A stretch of DNA of 64,000 bases from Chaetomium olivaceum (Eukaryota; Ascomycota; Sordariomycetes; Sordariales; Chaetomiaceae), in the NCBI GenBank assembly GCA_039881045.1, contig JAYWVB010000064.1:1-64000 (forward strand). Direction: 5' to 3'. A program made the position numbers and the translations under genes. The notes below the pieces were generated by a model that saw nothing but the letters and a program-made list of their open reading frames with translations, did not search any database and was not told the DNA's origin. The first letter of the stretch is position 1. Every line of letters begins with the position of its first letter. This document shows positions 59,324 to 64,000 of this stretch, piece by piece.

Positions 59324-60009
59324 CTATCTTTGCGAAGGGGAGTAGACGAACGTGCTGTAAGTCTTGTACGAGCCGAGGGTGAAGGTCCGGTTGGGCACAT
59401 GCTCCTTGGGTGACCAGGCGCGCTTGCCCGTCTCCATGATCGGATCTTGGTTTGGCGGGGTGTCGACGCTGTAGGCGATCCAGGCATGCCAGAGGGGCTC
59501 GATATGGCCACTGCGCTAATTGTCAGCTATCTCCGGAGCGCGGGGCGGCGGAGCGCGCGTACGCATCATAGTCATGCTTGGCGTAGTCGACCCATCTTGT
59601 GCGTACTGTTGCCGGGCGGAAATGTCAGTAAGCGGGTCGGGCCACAGGGGCGCGACGAGGGGGTGACAGACGTGGTAGGTCGTCCTTGTCCTCGAAAAAC
59701 TTGTTCCCGAATTTGTCGGTGCCGATCAAGACACCGGCCTTGGTGTCACCTGCGCGCCACTATCAGTCGTTGTTCGCTTGCTTCCATCGTGATCCGTATC
59801 CAGCCGTACCGATGTACTGTCATCGAGAGGCAGCGAGGGTTAGCTATCGTCGAGAGGTCGAAGCAGTCGAGGGGAGCTCACGTTCATCTGGTGCCAGGCA
59901 TCCTGCGGTCGCATTGTCAGCTTGTTTCGAGTCTAATAATGATGCTAAGGTTTCCAACCTTTATGCCAACCTTACGCAGGTTGCGTAGCGTCCTCGAGAT
60001 GCTCGACAT
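59324..60009 (-). CDS. NDUFA12: NADH:ubiquinone oxidoreductase (complex I) subunit NDUFA12 / B17.2
   Basis: Accessory subunit of respiratory complex I in the mitochondrial inner membrane. Six minus-strand exons: 60009-59959, 59902-59882, 59816-59810 (7 nt), 59749-59672, 59605-59563, 59510-59324; 128 residues, all junctions GT-AG and in phase. Conserved segments: RTLRNLRKVGIK, DAWHQMN then YIGDTKAGVLIGTDKFGNKF (the Y-I-G comes from the 7-nt exon), RTRWVDYAKHDYDA, GHIEPLWHAWIAYSVDTPP and WSPKEHVPNRTFTLGSYKTY. No long open frame exists because of the small exons, so it is easily missed. Divergent with PGS1 over 321 bp. Very high similarity to the family makes the model firm. Confidence 0.9.
59810..59816 (-). 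other. 7-nt microexon of NDUFA12
   Basis: Exon TACATCG, flanked by CAG acceptor and GTACGG donor on the minus strand. It supplies Tyr, Ile and the first base of Gly in the conserved YIGDTKAG motif. Confidence 0.8.
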
Positions 60010-60330
60010 AGTTGCTGCGGTGGGCCAATTGACCGTGGGTGGGATGCTGTGAGGTTCAATTCGACGCACTCAGGCGCTGAAGCCATCCCGCTGCAGATGG
60101 AGCAACTGACGCAGTGGAGGTTCCGGGTTATGGCCGGGTGGTTCCGGACCAATGGCCAAGCTTGTCTTGACCCTAGCCGCCAAGACTCGTTCCCTGCACA
60201 TACAATTCAGCTTCAATGGGGTCGCAGTTTCGGCAAGTTCAACACCGAGTGCGATTTCAAAATCCAGACGAGATTCCCAGTAGCCTCGCGACAGCCACTC
60301 TTTCCGCCCCGGATTTTGTTTACTGCGGCC
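60010..60330. promoter_or_regulatory. Divergent promoter shared by NDUFA12 and PGS1
   Basis: 321 bp between two start codons pointing away from each other. Both proteins act in the mitochondrial inner membrane. No TATA box seen. An in-frame extension of PGS1 through this region is judged untranslated. Confidence 0.6.
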
Positions 60331-61985
60331 ATGCTGGCCAGGAGCGTTACACGATGCTCCAATAGACTTAGAGCCCCGATTTCCCGACCATCGTTACCGT
60401 TCGCCCGAGTACAATGCCGGCGCTTCTCGATGCCTGCCACCGGAGCGACGCCGGGGTCTCCTCCGCCAATGTCGAGCACCGGGATGCTTGCACCATTCGT
60501 GGGCGAGCTTGACAAGATAGCCCCTTCGTTCAAGGTCAATGGCTCGCAAATTCAGGTCTTACAGTCGCCCGCCGAATTCTACGAAACCCTCAAGGACAAG
60601 ATCCGCAATGCGGAACGGCGCATTTTCCTATCAACGCTGTACATTGGCAAGTCGGAGAGAGAACTGGTTCGTACCCAACACTGCCAGGCTCGAGGAGGGT
60701 CGTCCTAGACTGACAAGCGTAGATTACCACTATACAAGAAACCCTCCGCGCGAAACCCCAACTCAAAATCAGCATTCTAACCGACGCCCTCCGAGGAACC
60801 CGCGAAGCTCCGGAGCCGTCCTGCGCATCCCTATTAGCACCCCTCATTGCCGAGTTTGGCCCTGATCGAGTCGAAATCCGCATGTACCACACGCCGAACT
60901 TGACGGGACTGAGGAAGAAGTACGTACCGAAACGAATAAACGAGGGCTGGGGTTTGCAGCACATGAAGTTGTATGGGGTGGACGACGAGATAATACTCTC
61001 GGGTGCCAACCTGTCGAACGACTACTTTACGAACCGCCAGGATCGATACCACCTCTTTTCATCCAAGGATGTCACCGAGTACTTTGCAAACATCCAGGAT
61101 GCCGTCTCGTCGTTGAGCTTCTTGGTCAAGCCATCAGAGTCTCAAGCTGGATTTGAAATGGTCTGGCCTGAGGACAATGCGGCTCCCTCACCTCTCGAAG
61201 ACCCTACGCATTTCGTCAAGGAGTCGACATCGCTCCTAGCGGGATTAGTGTCGCCCAAAACAGCACCCTTGACCGCGCACGACACCACTCCGCTGGACAA
61301 AAGGGACACTTCGGTGTACATGCTGTCCCAGTTCTCTCAGCTGTTGTCGCCCGACACGTCGACGGAACTTCCAGCGGTAACACACGTCCTAAAGACGCTC
61401 TCTTTACCGCAATACGCCAATTCGTCCTGGACATTCACGGCAGGGTATTTCAACCCGGCGCCGTCTCTCACTAAGCTGCTACTCTCCACTCAGTCTCATA
61501 GCAATACGGTCATCACCGCGTCTCCGTTTGCAAATGGCTTTTATAAGTCACCCGGTGTATCAGGTCTCCTCCCAGACGCATACACTCTCCTTGCACGTCG
61601 TTTCGTCCGCGCCATACACCAGCAGCAACTTGAGGCTTCGACGGTGCTCCGGGAATGGCGAAAGGGCACCGTCGGTGAGCCAGGGGCCTGGACATACCAT
61701 GCCAAGGGGTTGTGGGTCACGCTCCCGGGGAGCAAGGACCCCTCCATCAGCCTAATCGGCAGCTCCAACTACACTAAGCGGAGTTACTCTCTCGATCTAG
61801 AAGCCAACGCCATGATCATAACCGAGAATGAGGAGCTGAAGAAGCGGCTGGGCGAGGAACAACGATGGCTGCAGGAGCATACGACCATTGTCACTAGAGA
61901 TGACTTCGCCAAGGCGGACAGGCGGGTGGGGATTAAGGTCCGCCTCGCCATGATGATGGTAAAGCTTCTAGGGGGTGCGCTTTGA
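60331..61985 (+). CDS. PGS1: CDP-diacylglycerol-glycerol-3-phosphate 3-phosphatidyltransferase (PGP synthase)
   Basis: Makes phosphatidylglycerophosphate, the first step to cardiolipin, in the mitochondrial inner membrane. Exons 60331-60666 and 60723-61985; 532 residues. The N-terminus is Arg/Ser-rich with a presequence (MLARSVTRCSNRLRAP). Two phospholipase-D-type HKD motifs: HMKLYGVDDEIILSGANLSN and HAKGLWVTLPGSKDP...GSSNYTKRS. Intervening conserved blocks: RRIFLSTLYIGKSERELI and EIRMYHTPNLTG. The start at 60331 is taken at the presequence; the open frame continues upstream to 60049 but overlaps the divergent promoter. Intact. This eukaryotic PLD-type enzyme is unrelated to bacterial PgsA. 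Confidence 0.93.
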
Positions 61986-62460
61986 GGAACGGTCATTCCT
62001 ATCTTTGAGCCCGAAAACACCCTTTCCCTGCCCTACCGAGCAAACCTGTCCTGAGTGATGGTTGGGAAAGATTTGTACCAGTACTGTAAAACACCTAACA
62101 TAGAGAGCATTATACCCGGAATCGATTGACTTACAAGCTTAGAAGCACCGTGGACAGGTCCGTCATTGTTGTTGGTGGAACGTCTTTGTCTCTTATATTG
62201 CATTGACTCTTTGGTGATGTTAACCAACAGAACAACATCGTGACATCCATAACCACTTCGCGCCTCAAACAATTGGATTGTTCCATAGCCGACAAACCTG
62301 AAAAGTGATATAAACCTACAGCGGTTATCGTGTTTCGATTCTCACTTCCTCCTCACGATCACCCGGGAACGAGTTCAACAGCCTGCAAGCACAGAAACGG
62401 AGAACACAAGAAAGACCAATTTACCTCACTTACTACCTTACACCAACGACGTCACTCACC
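61986..62460. other. Intergenic, promoter of AA11-like gene
   Basis: 475 bases. Nothing recognised except an A/C-rich leader directly before the ATG at 62461. Confidence 0.5.
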
Positions 62461-63495
62461 ATGGCGTCCCTCAACCTCTTACTGGCGGCATCTATGGCCG
62501 CCCTCCCCATCAGCGCACACATGCTCATGAATCTCCCCATCCCCTTCTCCCCGGACCAGGTCATGACCTGGCCGGTCGAAGCCCCGGGCGGTCGCTACCC
62601 ATACCCCTGCCAGGGCTGGACCGACGTTGCTCACCGCACCGTCGTCGGGGCCGGCTCGACCACGCTGGTCAACTTCACGGGCTCGGCCCCGCACGGCGGC
62701 GGTTCGTGCCAGTTCGGCATCAACTACCAGGGTCTACCCGCATACACGGCTGAACCTGACGACTGGCGCACCATCTACACCATCATCGGCGGCTGCCCAG
62801 CCGAGATCAAGTCCACGCCTGGCAACCTCGAGGAGGACCCCTACTTCCGCGGCTACGGCGACCGCCAGATCCCCGACGGCGTCCACTGCGGCGACGACAA
62901 GGGTGTTGACTGCATCCGCCAGTTCGAGATCCCCATCCCCAAGGACCTGCCTAACGGCGACGCCACCTTCGCCTGGACCTGGTACAACCGCATCACCCAA
63001 AACGAGCTCTACATGCTGTGCGCCCCGATCACCGTGACCGGCGGCGTTGAGGATAAGGCCGCGGGTGAGAAGTTTGTCGACGAGCTGCCGGTGATGTTCC
63101 TGGCCAATATCCCTGGCTTCACCAACTGCACGACCAGCCGGATGGGTGATCAGGGTGTGTTCAACATCCCGAACCCCGGCCGCTACGGCGTGCAGCTGAT
63201 CGAACCGGACCCGAACGCCGCGGGTGACTGCCCTGTTGCACCGCCGGCCCAGTTTGATGCCCCGAGTGGTAGCCCCAACCCCACTGTTTCTGCGCCGGCT
63301 TCTTCTCCCGGCAACGGCACGGCGCCCTCGCCCACCAACAAGCCCGCTTCCTCGGGCATGAGCTTCCCGGTCACCAACAACGGGACGAGGCGCGCCTCGA
63401 CCACGTTTGTCACTGTCACCGGCGGTATGTCCACGGTTACGGAGACTGTCATCCAGACGGCTGGTACCCAGACCCCGGCTGCGTGTAATTCGTAA
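62461..63495 (+). CDS. AA11-like lytic polysaccharide monooxygenase
   Basis: Probable secreted copper oxidase; characterised AA11 members attack chitin. Single exon, 344 residues. Signal peptide MASLNLLLAASMAALPISA, then His1 in HMLMNLPIPF. The second copper His is in APHGGGSCQFGI and the active-site Tyr region in FAWTWYNRITQNELYMLCA, the arrangement expected of AA11-type enzymes (H-G-G-G-S-C-Q and W-x-W-x-N-[KR]-x-x-x-x-E-x-Y). After residue 245 there is a long Pro/Ser/Thr-rich tail and no recognisable binding module or GPI-type hydrophobic end. Assignment to AA11 rather than a neighbouring LPMO family is by motif memory. Confidence 0.75.
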   Translation: MASLNLLLAASMAALPISAHMLMNLPIPFSPDQVMTWPVEAPGGRYPYPCQGWTDVAHRTVVGAGSTTLVNFTGSAPHGGGSCQFGINYQGLPAYTAEPDDWRTIYTIIGGCPAEIKSTPGNLEEDPYFRGYGDRQIPDGVHCGDDKGVDCIRQFEIPIPKDLPNGDATFAWTWYNRITQNELYMLCAPITVTGGVEDKAAGEKFVDELPVMFLANIPGFTNCTTSRMGDQGVFNIPNPGRYGVQLIEPDPNAAGDCPVAPPAQFDAPSGSPNPTVSAPASSPGNGTAPSPTNKPASSGMSFPVTNNGTRRASTTFVTVTGGMSTVTETVIQTAGTQTPAACNS

Positions 63496-64000
63496 GCTTT
63501 CGTTGGTGGTGAGTAGCTTGATGGTGACGGGCAGACAAATCATACCTTACTTATCCTGGGATGTATTATTCACTCACATAACCCATATTTGGTAAACGTT
63601 TCTCTACAGTCCCTTGGCCACTGTGGTTCCTTCCCTTTTGTCTCAACTTACTAGTTAGTTAACGAATATCTGGAGCGCGATTTCAAAAGCAGGAGATCTT
63701 GTTTCCCACCGTGGTTCTCAATGAATCTAGTTGCTTCGTTCATCACTCTTCCAGGCTTTTGGCCGTTTTGATAACTGCTAGCTGCGGCATGCCTGTGTTC
63801 ATATCCCTAACTTCTACTCTGATCTAAGGATATCCAGGCTCGACTAAAGGCACATACATTTCATGTCGTTCACGGCTTTTGTGCATAAAGTCAGTATGCA
63901 TCTAACGCCTTCCGGTAACATCTTGATCCCGACTGGGTGCAACATGTTGGTCATTACCCTCGTTAGGATGAAATGGCGTCGTCCCGGTCAACACTTCGAT
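63496..64000. other. Terminal intergenic
   Basis: 505 AT-richer bases downstream of the AA11-like gene to the window end; nothing recognised. Confidence 0.5.

Noticed and set aside
60049..60330. In-frame N-terminal extension of PGS1
   Set aside because: Lies in the divergent promoter with NDUFA12; the residue mix is not presequence-like, while the start at 60331 is.
1..64000. tRNA or 5S rRNA genes
   Set aside because: I looked for A/B-box and acceptor-stem patterns; the few GGTTCGA-like strings (for example near 13112) have no foldable cloverleaf that I could see.

Overview
The window is nuclear DNA from a filamentous ascomycete, most likely a plant-biomass-degrading Sordariomycete (Sordariales/Chaetomiaceae type). 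Evidence: short GT-AG introns of about 50-120 nt, GC-rich third codon positions, long intergenic stretches with TAGGTA/TACCTA motifs, and a typical set of secreted carbohydrate-active enzymes. The organism cannot be named from this sequence. No tRNA, rRNA, intact transposon or prophage-like element was recognised.

Layout. 0-5.7 kb: FAL1/eIF4A-III RNA helicase carrying four 1-nt losses, then a broken nucleotidyltransferase-like gene. 5.7-16.4 kb: secreted sedolisin tripeptidyl peptidase, a JEN1-type monocarboxylate transporter, SDHC of respiratory complex II, and TAF6 (minus strand, convergent with SDHC). 18-26.5 kb: a fungal atypical C2H2 protein, a LAT-type amino-acid permease, an AA9 LPMO and a CE3-like SGNH esterase. 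28.5-34.2 kb: GH27 alpha-galactosidase, a decayed gene of unknown family, and an MFS sugar transporter (minus). 36.3-40.1 kb: a HeLo-like/ankyrin-repeat protein interrupted by many frameshifts. 42-47.6 kb: an APH/CHK-type kinase, a rhodopsin-like integral membrane protein with one frameshift, and a secreted protein resembling an acetoacetate-decarboxylase fold (minus). 49.4-52.4 kb: GH5 endoglucanase and a second AA9 LPMO, tandem on the minus strand. 55.1-62 kb: three consecutive genes of the mitochondrial inner membrane: NAD(P) transhydrogenase (NNT), complex I subunit NDUFA12 (minus, six exons including a 7-nt exon) and PGS1. 62.4-63.5 kb: an AA11-like LPMO.

How they fit together. Three LPMOs, GH5, GH27, CE3, a secreted peptidase and three nutrient transporters (sugar, monocarboxylate, amino acid) indicate external breakdown of plant or fungal polymers and uptake of the products. 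SDHC, NDUFA12, NNT and PGS1 are housekeeping genes of mitochondrial energy metabolism. They are interspersed, not an operon.

Two patterns stand out. Frame disruptions are concentrated in a few genes (FAL1, NNT, the ankyrin gene, the rhodopsin-like gene, two unknowns), while the other gene models splice cleanly with perfect phase. In FAL1, NNT and the rhodopsin-like gene every disruption is the loss of one base, mostly G or C in a short run, so base-calling error is a serious alternative to gene decay. Second, three pyrimidine-rich tracts (20.4, 27.1 and 32.2 kb) each end in the same GAGTT-GC-T(n)-GG motif, which looks like a dispersed repeat family.
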